Notes: a model not told the origin generated them from the letters alone. A stretch of DNA of 64,000 nt from Chryseobacterium sp. Marseille-Q5410 (GCA_946892665.1 CAMPOT010000001.1:682001-746000), one strand, 5' to 3'; counted from the stretch's first letter, positions 32,358-41,623 are shown. Numbers and translations: made by a program.

Positions 32358-34214
32358 TTATTTTAAAATATCGGCTTCAATAGAACTGTCGCCGAAGATT
32401 TTGATGAATGCTTTTGTATAATCTCCTTTTGTCGCAAGGTTCGGATTTGCCAAAAATTTCTGAGGATTCACCGTAAAAAGCGGAAACCAAGTGCTGGAAA
32501 TCTGTATCTGAATTTTATGTCCTTTTTTGAAGGTGTGCAACACATCTTGCAGCTGAAAATTAACAGCGGTTTTTTCGTTCGCCGCCAGTGGTTCTGGTTT
32601 TTCTCTCGAATTTCTGAATCTTGCGGGCATAATTTCGCTGCGAATCATCTGATGATAATTTCCGTAAATCACACCTTCTTTCTTTTCTTCTGGCTTAAAA
32701 TCTTCAGGATAAACATCAATTAATTTTACCGCAAAATCAGCATCTGTGGAGGTAGAAGCGATATTTAATTTTGCTAAAATTTCTCCGGCAAAAGTGATGT
32801 CTTCAGTTAAAACGGGAGTTGTAAAAGTAACAACATCAGGTCTTCCAACAGCGAAACGCTGGTCTTCGCTCATGTAATTTCTTGGCGTGAATCCATTGAA
32901 ATCTTTCAAATTGTCCGAACTCAAAACAGGATTATTGGGATCGCTGTAATATTCAGAAAAACTTGCCGATGGATTTTCGGTCAAAGTTCCGTTAGCAAGA
33001 TAAAAGTTGATTTTCTGGGCATTTTTCGGAGGATAGTGGGCGAATTCTTTCCATCCCTTACTTCCAGTGTCGTAAAGAACAGCTTCGGGCAGGCCGGCGT
33101 CGGTTTTGGAATTTCCTTTCAGGTAATGACTGAAAAATTTCGTTTCCAGATTCTTTTGATAATAGGTGGCAATGCTGTCTCCAAAATAAATCTCATTATG
33201 GAAATGTTTTCCGGTTTCCCTTGCCCAGCCACCGTGCGAAAATGGTCCCATCACGATGGTATTTTTGGCTTTCGGACTGGTTTTTTCAATTGTTTTGTAA
33301 ATGTTTAATGGTCCGAATAAATCTTCGGCATCGTACCAGCCACCAACGGTCATTACCGCATGGTTTACATTTTGTAAGTGAGGAAGAAGACTTCTTTTTT
33401 GCCAGTATTCATCATAGTTTGGATGATTCATAATCTCCGTCATAAAGAAATTATCCTTGTAATATTTTTCGTAGCCGTCCTTTAAAGTTCCGAGTTCACG
33501 GTAGAATTTGAGACCGTCTTCTGAAGTAGGTTTTATGAAAGAATCCATATACCAACCTTCTTTTTCAGCTTTGTTTTTTTTTACGCCAAAAACCGGGAAA
33601 GTGCGAAAATATCCGAGCATGAATTTACCGTTGTGAAGAAAATCGTCGTTCCAAAAATCGGAAATCGGTGCCTGTGGTGAAGATGCTACCAAAGCGGGAT
33701 GGTCCGCCAAAATCCCAGCCGCGGTATAAAATCCGGGATAAGAAGTTCCGTATTGTCCCACTTTACCATTATGGTTGGCAATGTTTTTCAGTAACCATTC
33801 AATCGTGTCGTAGGTATCAGTACTTTCATCAATATCTTTTTTAGTTTTACGCTCAACTTGCGGCGTCATGTTGGTGAAAGTTCCTTCGCTCATGTACCTC
33901 CCACGAACATCCTGATAAACGAAAATATATTTTTCATTCATTAAATATTTGTTCGGTCCCAAAGAATTTTTGTATTCAGTTTCGCCGTATGGAGCAACGC
34001 TGTAGCAGGTACGCTGCATGAGGAATGGATATTTTTTAGCTTTAGAAATGTCTTTCGGAATATAGATGGAGGTAAAGAGTTTCACACCATCACGCATCGG
34101 AATGTACACTTCTTTTTTGGTGAAATTTTCTTTAACAAAATCGGTGTTCGGCGCTTTTTGAGCAATCGTGATTGCCCAAAAAAACAGGAGGATGAAAGGA
34201 AGGTTTTTTTTCAT
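32358..34214 (-). CDS. CocE/NonD family hydrolase (X-Pro dipeptidyl-peptidase-like), exported
   Basis: A 618-residue serine hydrolase with a signal peptide (MKKNLPFILLFFWAITIAQ). The alpha/beta hydrolase part opens with the IPMRDGVKLFTSIYIPKD segment, shows the nucleophile elbow GQYGTSYPGFYTAAG near residue 150, and a cap helix region. The C-terminal jelly-roll domain (DITFAGEILAKLNIASTSTDADF and following) is the CocE/NonD beta-sandwich. Relatives include cocaine esterase, glutaryl-7-ACA acylase and X-Pro dipeptidyl peptidases, so peptide or ester substrates are equally likely. Its upstream region is shared with divergent alkB. Confidence 0.9.
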   Translation of the reverse strand: MKKNLPFILLFFWAITIAQKAPNTDFVKENFTKKEVYIPMRDGVKLFTSIYIPKDISKAKKYPFLMQRTCYSVAPYGETEYKNSLGPNKYLMNEKYIFVYQDVRGRYMSEGTFTNMTPQVERKTKKDIDESTDTYDTIEWLLKNIANHNGKVGQYGTSYPGFYTAAGILADHPALVASSPQAPISDFWNDDFLHNGKFMLGYFRTFPVFGVKKNKAEKEGWYMDSFIKPTSEDGLKFYRELGTLKDGYEKYYKDNFFMTEIMNHPNYDEYWQKRSLLPHLQNVNHAVMTVGGWYDAEDLFGPLNIYKTIEKTSPKAKNTIVMGPFSHGGWARETGKHFHNEIYFGDSIATYYQKNLETKFFSHYLKGNSKTDAGLPEAVLYDTGSKGWKEFAHYPPKNAQKINFYLANGTLTENPSASFSEYYSDPNNPVLSSDNLKDFNGFTPRNYMSEDQRFAVGRPDVVTFTTPVLTEDITFAGEILAKLNIASTSTDADFAVKLIDVYPEDFKPEEKKEGVIYGNYHQMIRSEIMPARFRNSREKPEPLAANEKTAVNFQLQDVLHTFKKGHKIQIQISSTWFPLFTVNPQKFLANPNLATKGDYTKAFIKIFGDSSIEADILK

Positions 34215-34278
34215 TTATTTTAAATTTACACGAATATATACAAAAAATCAAGAAATTTGGGTTATAAAAATAAAAGGA

Positions 34279-34914
34279 ATGGATTTATTTGGAAATCTCG
34301 CTGATGCGAATCATAATGTACTTCCGAAAGATGGTACGGTGAATTATTATGGAAAAATTTTGGAGAAAGAAGAAGCGGATGCATTTTATTTTCAACTTTT
34401 GCAAAATATTGAATGGAAAAATGACGAAGCGGTAATTTTTGGGAAGAAAATTCTAACCAAGAGAAAAGTAGCATGGTACGGCGACGCTCATTACGAATAC
34501 ACCTATTCCAATTCCACAAAAAAAGCTATTCTGTGGACGCCAGAGTTGCTACAATTGAAAGCTTTAGCGGAAGAGAAAACTGGCGAGAAATTCAATTCCT
34601 GCTTGCTGAATCTTTATCATAGCGGAGAAGAAGGTATGGCGTATCACAGCGATGGCGAAAAAGATTTGAAAAAAAACGGCGCGATTGCTTCCCTAAGTTT
34701 CGGGGCGGAAAGAAAATTTTGCTTCAAACATAAATTCAACAAAGAAAAGGTAGATCTCTTGCTTGAGCATGGAAGTTTGTTGGTGATGAAAGACCAAACC
34801 CAAAGTTTTTGGCTCCACCGATTGCCTCCAACGAAGAAAATCCATGCTCCAAGAATTAATCTAACTTTCCGGACGATTGTAAAAGAGCAAAATATTGAAA
34901 ATCAGAATGATTAA
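34279..34914 (+). CDS. alkB: AlkB-family alpha-ketoglutarate-dependent dioxygenase
   Basis: Repairs alkylated bases by oxidative demethylation with Fe(II) and 2-oxoglutarate. The 211-residue protein has the iron ligands HxD in YHSDGEKDL near residue 122 and a distal His in WLHRLPPTKK near 180, plus the 2-oxoglutarate-binding Arg pair in RINLTFR near 196. NLYHSGEEGMAYHSD is a hallmark of the family. A longer frame opens at 34168, but that extension overlaps the divergent gene and is not conserved in type; ATG 34279, preceded by AAAGGA, is preferred. Confidence 0.9.
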   Translation: MDLFGNLADANHNVLPKDGTVNYYGKILEKEEADAFYFQLLQNIEWKNDEAVIFGKKILTKRKVAWYGDAHYEYTYSNSTKKAILWTPELLQLKALAEEKTGEKFNSCLLNLYHSGEEGMAYHSDGEKDLKKNGAIASLSFGAERKFCFKHKFNKEKVDLLLEHGSLLVMKDQTQSFWLHRLPPTKKIHAPRINLTFRTIVKEQNIENQND

Positions 34915-35218
34915 AGGTGTTTTTTAATTCGTGATTGTTGACCTGCAACTTTAGTAATTTTTCCATTTAATATGATAAATAATGAAATCTGCCACAAAAA
35001 AAGAAGACTCTTCTCGATGTCTCCTGTATATCTTTAAATTCTTTCGTTCGTAAACCCGTAATATTGAAAAAGCGCCCAAACTATCCTTCAAACTAAGGAT
35101 TCATTAGTGGATTTTCAAGCAAAACTAGAGTCTGTTTAAATTCAATTTTCCAACTTAAATGAAAAAAAATTAAGAAAAATTTATCATAATTTATAGTTTC
35201 GGCATCCTTTTTATTGTT
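34915..35218. other. Intergenic region after alkB, nothing recognised
   Basis: About 300 nt of A/T-rich sequence. No ORF, tRNA or clear terminator was seen. Confidence 0.5.
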
Positions 35219-35226
35219 TAAATTTG
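35219..35226 (+). promoter_or_regulatory. Predicted -7 box TAAATTTG for the BON gene pair
   Basis: Full TAnnTTTG match with a TTTC 18 nt upstream at the expected -33 place, 37 nt before the ATG. Confidence 0.72.
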
Positions 35227-35263
35227 GTAGTATAATATTTTATAACATTAAATAAATTCAACT

Positions 35264-35743
35264 ATGAAAAAAACATTAGCAATGGCAGCTTTGGCGCTTG
35301 CCGTGTCATTCGGTTCGATTTCTTGTAAGAAGAAAGTTACCGACGCTGAACTACAAACCCAAGCTACTACGGTAGTGTCTTCTAACCCAACTGCTTCTGT
35401 GGAAGTGAAAGACGGAACTGCTCACTTGAGTGGAACTTTCAAAGATCAAGCTTCTAAAGACGCGATGATTGCTTCCTTGAAAGCAATTCCGGGAGTGAAA
35501 GATGTTATGGATATGTCCACCATCGAAGCACCTGTTGTGGTAGAAACTGTTTCCGCAGTGGATCCTGCTGTTCAGCAAAAAGTAACCGATGCGGTGAAGG
35601 ATTTCCCTTCTGTAAAAGTAGAAATAGTAAACGGTGAGCTTACCCTTACCGGAAATGTTTCTCCAGAGCAAGCAAGAAAAATCAAAATGTCGGTAGACGC
35701 TTTGAAAGTTGGAAAAGTAAACTATAATTACACTGTTAAATAA
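35264..35743 (+). CDS. BON-domain lipoprotein
   Basis: A 159-residue exported lipoprotein. MKKTLAMAALALAVSFGSISC is a lipoprotein signal with Cys21. Two repeats of the BON pattern follow: TQATTVVSSNPTASVEVKDG with LSGTFKDQASKDAMIASL, and VQQKVTDAVKDFPSVKVEIVNG with LTGNVSPEQARKIKMSV. BON domains bind phospholipid or link envelope components and include OsmY-type stress proteins. It starts a two-gene operon with the next gene 6 nt downstream. No catalytic residue is expected. Confidence 0.87.
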   Translation: MKKTLAMAALALAVSFGSISCKKKVTDAELQTQATTVVSSNPTASVEVKDGTAHLSGTFKDQASKDAMIASLKAIPGVKDVMDMSTIEAPVVVETVSAVDPAVQQKVTDAVKDFPSVKVEIVNGELTLTGNVSPEQARKIKMSVDALKVGKVNYNYTVK

Positions 35744-35749
35744 TTAATT

Positions 35750-36169
35750 ATGAGTGCATTACAAGATAAATACGCAGGAGTAATCTCCGCAGCTCAATCG
35801 GCCGGAGTTTCTAATCTTCAGGTAAGCGAGCAGGATGGAATTCTTTACGTTTCCGGAAACGCAGGTTCTACAGCAGCGAAAGATGCAGTGTGGAACGCGC
35901 TTGGAGCAATCGATTCTACTTATTCAGCTTCCGATATCAATGTAGATGTTCAGGTAGTTGGTTTGGCTGCAGGTGCGGCATTAACCGTAGCGACTGAAGA
36001 TTCTAATCTTAACATCAGACAGGAACCTTCTACTGATGCTGCGGTTGTAGGAAAAGCAGCAAAAGGAGAATCCGTGACATTAGTAGAACAGACTTCTGAC
36101 GATTGGTGGAAAATAAAAACTGCTGACGGAGAAGAAGGTTATGCTTACGCAAGATATTTGCGAGCATAA
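35750..36169 (+). CDS. BON-like plus SH3b domain protein without a signal peptide
   Basis: A 139-residue protein starting MSALQDKYAGVISAAQSAGV, with no signal peptide seen. Residues 1-70 resemble a BON module (LQVSEQDGILYVSGNAGSTAAKDAVWNAL). Residues 80-139 form a bacterial SH3 domain (NLNIRQEPSTDAAVVGKAAKGE, then DDWWKIKT and GYAYARYL). SH3b domains usually bind cell wall outside the cytoplasm, so the lack of a signal is odd. Translation may be coupled with the lipoprotein gene 6 nt upstream. LysM is absent, unlike the common cytoplasmic BON-LysM proteins. Confidence 0.8.
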   Translation: MSALQDKYAGVISAAQSAGVSNLQVSEQDGILYVSGNAGSTAAKDAVWNALGAIDSTYSASDINVDVQVVGLAAGAALTVATEDSNLNIRQEPSTDAAVVGKAAKGESVTLVEQTSDDWWKIKTADGEEGYAYARYLRA

Positions 36170-36190
36170 GTCAGCCTCCTTTCAAATAAT

Positions 36191-36220
36191 AAACCTCCGG
36201 ATTATTCGGGGGTTTTTTTA
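36191..36220 (+). terminator. Intrinsic terminator of the BON operon
   Basis: A 9-bp stem AAACCTCCG / CGGGGGTTT with one G-T pair, 7-nt loop and T tract. The rest of the 350-nt gap up to 36438 is A/T-rich with no gene. Confidence 0.9.
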
Positions 36221-36438
36221 TGCTTTTTAGTGAAACATTCGACTGAATCAATCTTTCCGTGAAAATTATAGTCTTCGTTTGTGTTTTTCATTTTTTTTAA
36301 AAAGAATACATCTTGGTTTTAATGAACTTTAAAATTATGAAAATCAGTGTGATAATCAATAATTTCTTTTTCCTTACCAATAAATCTGCCGATATCACAG
36401 ACTAATTTACCTCTTCATGCACAAAAAACAAAAAAACA

Positions 36439-36446
36439 TATATTTG
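36439..36446 (+). promoter_or_regulatory. Predicted -7 box TATATTTG for the DAACS transporter gene
   Basis: Full TAnnTTTG match 73 nt before the ATG at 36520. Confidence 0.65.
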
Positions 36447-36519
36447 TAAATCTTTGAAAAAATTAATTGGAAATCGCATTATTTCATTCGGTTTCATTTA
36501 AAAATACAATACAAAAACT

Positions 36520-37770
36520 ATGAAAGGTCAAAACAAACTCTTCTTTGGCATCATCATTGCACTTATTTTAGGGGTTATTATGGGCGGCATTGTTCACACC
36601 CAATATCCTGAAAATGTGGAAGGATTTTCCAAAAACATCAAACTGCTTGGAACGATATTTATCCGGTTGGTTCAGATGATTATCGCGCCGTTGGTTTTCA
36701 CCACTTTGGTGGTCGGAATTGCGAAAATGAGTGATATTAAAATGATTGGAAGGGTAGGAACCAAGGCGATGCTGTGGTTTATTACCGCGTCACTGGTTTC
36801 GCTGTTTATCGGATTGGTTTTGGTAAATTGGTTAGAACCGGGACACGTTACCAAACTTCCAATACAGGATGTTTCTTCAGCAGATGAACTCCTTAATTCA
36901 AGCAAAGGTTTCTCAATGGAAGATTTCGTAAAACACGTCATTCCAAAGAGTTTGTTTGAAGCATTTGCCAGCAACGAAGTTTTACAAATTGTAGTGTTTT
37001 CGATAATGTTTGGAGTCGCTTTAGCCAATATGGGTGAAGAGTATGTGAAACCGATCATCAAAGCATTCGACATTTGTGCGCACGCAATCCTGAAAATGGT
37101 AGGTTACATCATGTGGTTTGCACCGTTTGGCGTTTTAGGAGCTATTGCGGCTGTGGTGGCGACCAATGGTTTCGAAATATTTAAGGTTTATGCCATTTAC
37201 CTCCGCGATTTCTTCTTTGCTTTGGGAGTTTTATGGTTAATTTTACTTTTAGTAGGTTATTTTATCTTAGGAAACCGACTTTTTGAATTGTTGAGGAGAA
37301 TTAAAGAACCTTTATTGATCGCATTTTCCACTACCAGTTCGGAGGCGGTGTTCCCGAAATTGGTTGAAGAACTCGAAAGATTCGGTTGCAACAATAGGAT
37401 TGTTTCCTTCATTTTGCCTTTAGGATATTCTTTCAATCTCGACGGGAGTATGATGTATATGACCTTTGCTTCTATCTTTATTGCTCAGATTTATGGTATT
37501 GAAATGACTTTGGGGCAACAAATCACCATGCTTTTGGTATTGATGCTTACATCCAAAGGAATAGCGGGGGTCCCTAGAGCCAGTTTGGTGATTATCGTGG
37601 CTACTTGTACCATGTTTGGAATTCCGCCGGAAGGTATTGCACTGATTCTCCCAATCGACCATTTCTGTGATATGGGACGAAGCATGACCAATGTCCTTGG
37701 AAATGCTTTGGCTACCTCTTCTGTATCCAAGTGGGAAGGACAGCTTGAAGATCATGGTGGCAATTTGTAA
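36520..37770 (+). CDS. Dicarboxylate/amino acid:cation symporter (DAACS family)
   Basis: Sodium- or proton-coupled uptake of glutamate, aspartate or C4-dicarboxylates across the inner membrane. The 416-residue protein shows the family core: the serine-rich FSTTSSEAVFPKL motif near residue 269, SFNLDGSMMYMTFASIFIAQ near 307 (the NMDGT-like substrate and sodium site, here NLDGS), and TSKGIAGVPRASLVI near 346. Eight or so transmembrane helices are visible. Specificity cannot be read from the sequence; glutamate/aspartate is the more common annotation. brnQ follows 43 nt later on the same strand. Confidence 0.92.
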   Translation: MKGQNKLFFGIIIALILGVIMGGIVHTQYPENVEGFSKNIKLLGTIFIRLVQMIIAPLVFTTLVVGIAKMSDIKMIGRVGTKAMLWFITASLVSLFIGLVLVNWLEPGHVTKLPIQDVSSADELLNSSKGFSMEDFVKHVIPKSLFEAFASNEVLQIVVFSIMFGVALANMGEEYVKPIIKAFDICAHAILKMVGYIMWFAPFGVLGAIAAVVATNGFEIFKVYAIYLRDFFFALGVLWLILLLVGYFILGNRLFELLRRIKEPLLIAFSTTSSEAVFPKLVEELERFGCNNRIVSFILPLGYSFNLDGSMMYMTFASIFIAQIYGIEMTLGQQITMLLVLMLTSKGIAGVPRASLVIIVATCTMFGIPPEGIALILPIDHFCDMGRSMTNVLGNALATSSVSKWEGQLEDHGGNL

Positions 37771-37813
37771 AAAAAAGATTTAAGCTGCTGATTGCTGTTG
37801 AAGTGTAAATGAC

Positions 37814-39130
37814 ATGAAAAATAAAATAAGTACCGCAATTACATTAGGGTTTGCCCTTTTTGCCATGTTTTTTGGCGCAGGAAATTTAATCCTCCCACCT
37901 TTTATCGGACTGAAAACCGGCGATGAATGGTTCACGGCGATTGCGGGATTTTTTACCACAGGCATCGTTTCGCCGTTTTTAGGAGTGCTCACGGTAGTTC
38001 TTTTCGGAACATCTTTCACCGATTTTGGTCGAAAGGTAAATCCTACTGTAGTTACTGTTTTGGCATTGCTGATCATGCTGTGCATTGGTCCGTTGGTGGC
38101 GATTCCAAGAACAGGTGCCACCACTTACGAAATCGGCATCAAACCTCTTTTTCCGGAATTTAACAATATTTTTTTCTCTTTAATTTTCTTTGGAATTGTA
38201 TTGGCTTTATCGATATCCCAATCCAAAATCGTTGATATCATTGGCAATTTTCTCACGCCTTTTCTTATTCTCAGTTTGGGAATTTTGGTGACAGTCGGGT
38301 TGTTGAATCCTACTTCAGCAACAGTAAATACAGGAGTTACCGCCCACGAATCTTATATTTTTGCTTTCCATGAAGGGTATCAGACTTTAGATGTTCTGGC
38401 TTCAGTTATTTTTGCGGGAATTATTATTTCTGCAGCAATTGATAAAGGATATACCAACGCCCGAGACCGTTTTAAAATTACCATTGCGTCAGGACTTATT
38501 TCGATGGCAGCTTTGCTTTTTATTTATGGTGGTTTAATTTATCTTGGGGCGCATTCCGGTTATGGATTCTCCGAAAAGGTTTCGCGTACCGAATTACTTC
38601 TGAATATTTCTCATCAATTAATGGGCAAAAACGGAACTTTGGTAATCTCTGTTGCGGTAGCGATGGCATGTTTGACGACCGCAATTGCACTTACCTCTGC
38701 GATGGGAAGTTTCCTGCAAGAATTAACAAAAGGAAAAATCGGCTACAAAGCCGGAGTTATTCTTACTTGCTTGGTTTCTGGCTATTTTTCGGTTAGAAGC
38801 GTTGATGAAATTATTGAATATGCGGTGGTAATCCTTGGTTTTGTTTATCCAATTACTTTTGCGCTTATTCTTACCGTTTTATTTTTTGGGAAAATCATCT
38901 TTTCCAGAACGCCTTATGTAGCTGCGGTAACCACGGCAGGAGTTGTTGCATCGCTCTCTGTACTTCAGCAATTGAATGTCTTGGTGGAACCTATTGAAAC
39001 GCTAAAAAGTTGGTTGCCATTTTCGGAACATCATTTAGAATGGCTCTTACCATCATTTGCGGCTTTTTTTATCGCTGCAGCGTTCAACAGTGGACGGAAA
39101 CCCCATCGGGAAGCGAAGATTTTTGATTAA
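37814..39130 (+). CDS. brnQ: Branched-chain amino acid transport system II carrier protein
   Basis: Cation-coupled uptake of Leu, Ile and Val by an integral membrane protein of the LIVCS family. The 438-residue product starts with the typical segment FALFAMFFGAGNLILPPFIG near residue 13, and has VAIPRTGATTYEIGI near 95 and repeated long hydrophobic helices consistent with 12 transmembrane segments. It lies 43 nt behind the dicarboxylate symporter and may be read from the same promoter. A terminator follows 23 nt after the stop. Confidence 0.93.
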   Translation: MKNKISTAITLGFALFAMFFGAGNLILPPFIGLKTGDEWFTAIAGFFTTGIVSPFLGVLTVVLFGTSFTDFGRKVNPTVVTVLALLIMLCIGPLVAIPRTGATTYEIGIKPLFPEFNNIFFSLIFFGIVLALSISQSKIVDIIGNFLTPFLILSLGILVTVGLLNPTSATVNTGVTAHESYIFAFHEGYQTLDVLASVIFAGIIISAAIDKGYTNARDRFKITIASGLISMAALLFIYGGLIYLGAHSGYGFSEKVSRTELLLNISHQLMGKNGTLVISVAVAMACLTTAIALTSAMGSFLQELTKGKIGYKAGVILTCLVSGYFSVRSVDEIIEYAVVILGFVYPITFALILTVLFFGKIIFSRTPYVAAVTTAGVVASLSVLQQLNVLVEPIETLKSWLPFSEHHLEWLLPSFAAFFIAAAFNSGRKPHREAKIFD

Positions 39131-39153
39131 TGATTTGAATTCATATTATTAAA

Positions 39154-39192
39154 AAATTTCTGCTTTTTGATGGGCAGGAATTTTTTTTTATG
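39154..39192. terminator. Intrinsic terminator between brnQ and aqpZ
   Basis: A 10-bp stem AAATTTCTGC / GCAGGAATTT with one G-T pair, 10-nt loop and T tract on the plus strand, with A residues before it. It could serve both convergent genes. Confidence 0.85.
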
Positions 39193-39205
39193 CTTTTAAG
39201 TGATT

Positions 39206-39928
39206 TTACGCGCTGAAATTTTTGGGATTTTCAATTAAAAATCCATGAATGAAAGCAGCTGCGATGCCTCCTAAAACGGGCGCAACCAAAAATAGCCAAA
39301 GCTGAGATAATGCTTCTCCACCTGCAAAAACAGCCGGTCCGATGCTTCTTGCCGGATTCACCGAAACGCCGGTCACTTTTATCCCAACAATATGAATGAG
39401 GACTAAAGATAAACCAATTGCCAATCCGGCAAAACCGCCATTGATATTTTTGGTGGAGGTAGCACCTAAAATCACCAACAGGAAAATAAAAGTGAAAATA
39501 AATTCAGCCACAAAAGCAGCGGTGGTATTGTATTCGTCCAAATATCCTGTTCCCCAGCCGTTCGCTCCTAATGCCCAAGGTTTCATTTCAAAACCGGGAT
39601 GATTGCTGAAAATAAGGTATAAAATTCCGGCTCCGATAATCGCTCCCAATACTTGTGCCACCACATAAATGAGGGCTTCTTTGGCTTTCATCCTGCCGGC
39701 AACCACCATCGAAATGGAAATCGCAGGGTTGATGTGGCAACCCGAAATGTGACCAATAGCATACGCCATTGACACGACACTCAATCCGAAAGCAAAAGCA
39801 ATTCCTAACAAACCAACGCCCGTAGTTCCGTCGGCTCCTGCGATTACGGCACTTCCACAGCCCATGAGTACCAAGACCATGGTTCCCAGCATTTCTGCAA
39901 TAAATTTTGCGCTTAAAGTAACATTCAT
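39206..39928 (-). CDS. aqpZ: Aquaporin Z
   Basis: Water channel of the inner membrane. The 240-residue protein shows six helices and the two NPA motifs HINPAIS near residue 68 and VNPARS near 195. The Arg after the second NPA and a His/Cys pair near the filter (HISGCHINPA) agree with the water-selective type. The C-terminus is short (ENPKNFSA). The gene is monocistronic, and a TAnnTTTG box was not found in its leader. Confidence 0.93.
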   Translation of the reverse strand: MNVTLSAKFIAEMLGTMVLVLMGCGSAVIAGADGTTGVGLLGIAFAFGLSVVSMAYAIGHISGCHINPAISISMVVAGRMKAKEALIYVVAQVLGAIIGAGILYLIFSNHPGFEMKPWALGANGWGTGYLDEYNTTAAFVAEFIFTFIFLLVILGATSTKNINGGFAGLAIGLSLVLIHIVGIKVTGVSVNPARSIGPAVFAGGEALSQLWLFLVAPVLGGIAAAFIHGFLIENPKNFSA

Positions 39929-40190
39929 CTTTTTAAATTTTTAATTAATTTTTTTTAATGGATCTTCAATGTTTCATTTCCATTGAATACCAAGGTAAAT
40001 TTATTCATAATTTTATAATAAAAACAGCTTTTAGTCATAAAAAACGCATATTTATTTAATATATGATGATGAAAATATTAATATTTGGCTTAAATAGGAG
40101 ATGAACCGGATTTTCAATTAAGATCAAGATCCTTCATTTCAAACCAACAATTATCATTAATTTTACTTATTCTAAATAATTTAAAAATCG

Positions 40191-40198
40191 TAAATTTG
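40191..40198 (+). promoter_or_regulatory. Predicted -7 box TAAATTTG for mrp
   Basis: Full TAnnTTTG match 24 nt before the mrp ATG. Confidence 0.72.
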
Positions 40199-40222
40199 TA
40201 AACTAATTTATTACATACAATA

Positions 40223-41326
40223 ATGTTGACGAAAGAAAAAGTTCAGGCATTTCTGAAAGAAATAGAAGTAGATGATTTGGTACACAATTTCCAGGTGATG
40301 GGAAATGATGTTTATATTGATATGACAGCGCATTCCCCGGCGATGCACGAGAAGAAGAAACTCGAAGCAGCGATAAAGCAGGCTTTCGCCTCTGAATTTG
40401 GGGAAGATATCGTTTTGAAACTGAAAATTGCTTCTCCGGAACCTTCCGAAGTACAGCAAAATTTAATCAAAGGAAAACAAATTCCTGGAATCCAAAATAT
40501 TATCGCAGTAGCTTCCGGCAAGGGTGGCGTTGGAAAATCTACCGTAGCAGCGAATCTTGCGGTGACTTTATCCAAAATGGGTTTCAAAGTAGGAATCTTG
40601 GATGCTGATATTTATGGACCATCAGTTCCTACCATGTTTGATACTGAAGGCGCAAAACCTATTTCGGTGGAAGTAAATGGAAGAAACCTGATGAAACCCA
40701 TTGAAAATTACGGGGTAAAAATGCTTTCTATCGGATATTTCTCAGGAGCCAATCAAGCGGTGGTATGGAGAGGACCAATGGCCAGCAAAGCATTAAACCA
40801 AATGATCCGTGATGCGCATTGGGGCGAACTTGATTTTCTTTTGATCGATTTGCCACCGGGAACAGGCGATATTCATTTGTCCATCATTCAGGAAGTTCCT
40901 GTAACCGGCGCGGTGATCGTAAGTACGCCGCAGCATATTGCACTTGCCGACGTTAGAAAAGGAATCGCAATGTTCCAAATGGAAAGCATCAACATTCCTG
41001 TTTTAGGACTGATTGAAAATATGGCATATTTCACTCCGGAAGAATTGCCGGATAACAAATATTATATCTTCGGAAACCAAGGTGCACAATACCTTGCAGA
41101 AGATTTGGGAATCCCGGTATTGGGAGAAATTCCATTGATCCAAAGCATCCGCGAAGCGGGAGATGTCGGAAGACCTGCCTCTTTGCAAGAAGGTTCTAAG
41201 ATTGCGGAAATCTATACCAAAACTGCTCAAAACATGATTGAAAGTTTGGTGGAAAGAAACAAAAACCTTCCTCCAACTGAAGCTGTTAAAATCACAACCA
41301 TGGCAGGTTGTTCACCTAAAAAATAA
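40223..41326 (+). CDS. mrp: Mrp/NBP35-type iron-sulfur cluster carrier ATPase
   Basis: P-loop ATPase that delivers 4Fe-4S clusters to apoproteins. The 367-residue protein begins with a DUF59/MIP18 domain (residues 1-90), then the deviant Walker A ASGKGGVGKST near 98 and the IDLPPGTGD block near 210. The C-x-x-C cluster motif of E. coli-type ApbC, normally after ENM, is replaced by FTPEELPDNKYYIFG. The only late Cys is in the C-terminal MAGCSPKK. The same change appears to be usual for Bacteroidota members, so it probably does not mean loss of function. The NifU-type gene follows 24 nt later. Confidence 0.93.
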   Translation: MLTKEKVQAFLKEIEVDDLVHNFQVMGNDVYIDMTAHSPAMHEKKKLEAAIKQAFASEFGEDIVLKLKIASPEPSEVQQNLIKGKQIPGIQNIIAVASGKGGVGKSTVAANLAVTLSKMGFKVGILDADIYGPSVPTMFDTEGAKPISVEVNGRNLMKPIENYGVKMLSIGYFSGANQAVVWRGPMASKALNQMIRDAHWGELDFLLIDLPPGTGDIHLSIIQEVPVTGAVIVSTPQHIALADVRKGIAMFQMESINIPVLGLIENMAYFTPEELPDNKYYIFGNQGAQYLAEDLGIPVLGEIPLIQSIREAGDVGRPASLQEGSKIAEIYTKTAQNMIESLVERNKNLPPTEAVKITTMAGCSPKK

Positions 41327-41350
41327 AAATAAAGAAGGATCATTCTCAAC

Positions 41351-41593
41351 ATGGAAATCACACAGGAACAAATCGTAACAAAAGTACTAGAAGCTCTGGA
41401 AAGCATCAGACCGTTTCTCAATAAAGATGGTGGCGATATCGAATTGGTTGATATTAAAGACCACAAGGTTTTTGTGAAACTGCAGGGCAACTGCAACGGA
41501 TGTCCAATGAGTTTTTCAACCATGAAATTAGGGGTTGAAAATACCATCAAGCAGTTTGCCCCCGAAATTACGGAGGTGATCAGTGTAGAATAG
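41351..41593 (+). CDS. NifU-type Fe-S scaffold domain protein
   Basis: An 80-residue NifU C-terminal domain protein. The cluster-binding C-x-x-C is Cys48/Cys51 in GNCNGCPMSFSTM. GGDIELVDIKD is the family block before it. Such proteins hold 4Fe-4S clusters for transfer. It sits 24 nt behind mrp, which carries the same kind of cluster, so the two form a short Fe-S assembly operon. A palindromic terminator follows. Confidence 0.94.
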   Translation: MEITQEQIVTKVLEALESIRPFLNKDGGDIELVDIKDHKVFVKLQGNCNGCPMSFSTMKLGVENTIKQFAPEITEVISVE

Positions 41594-41623
41594 TATCGAA
41601 ATACCTTCATGCTATAATAAATT

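Noticed and set aside
34168-34278. 37-residue N-terminal extension of AlkB
   Set aside because: It overlaps the divergent CocE/NonD gene and its leader, and is hydrophobic and unlike the family.
36173-36519. Possible riboswitch before the DAACS transporter
   Set aside because: Only a terminator and a promoter box were found; no conserved aptamer pattern was recognised.
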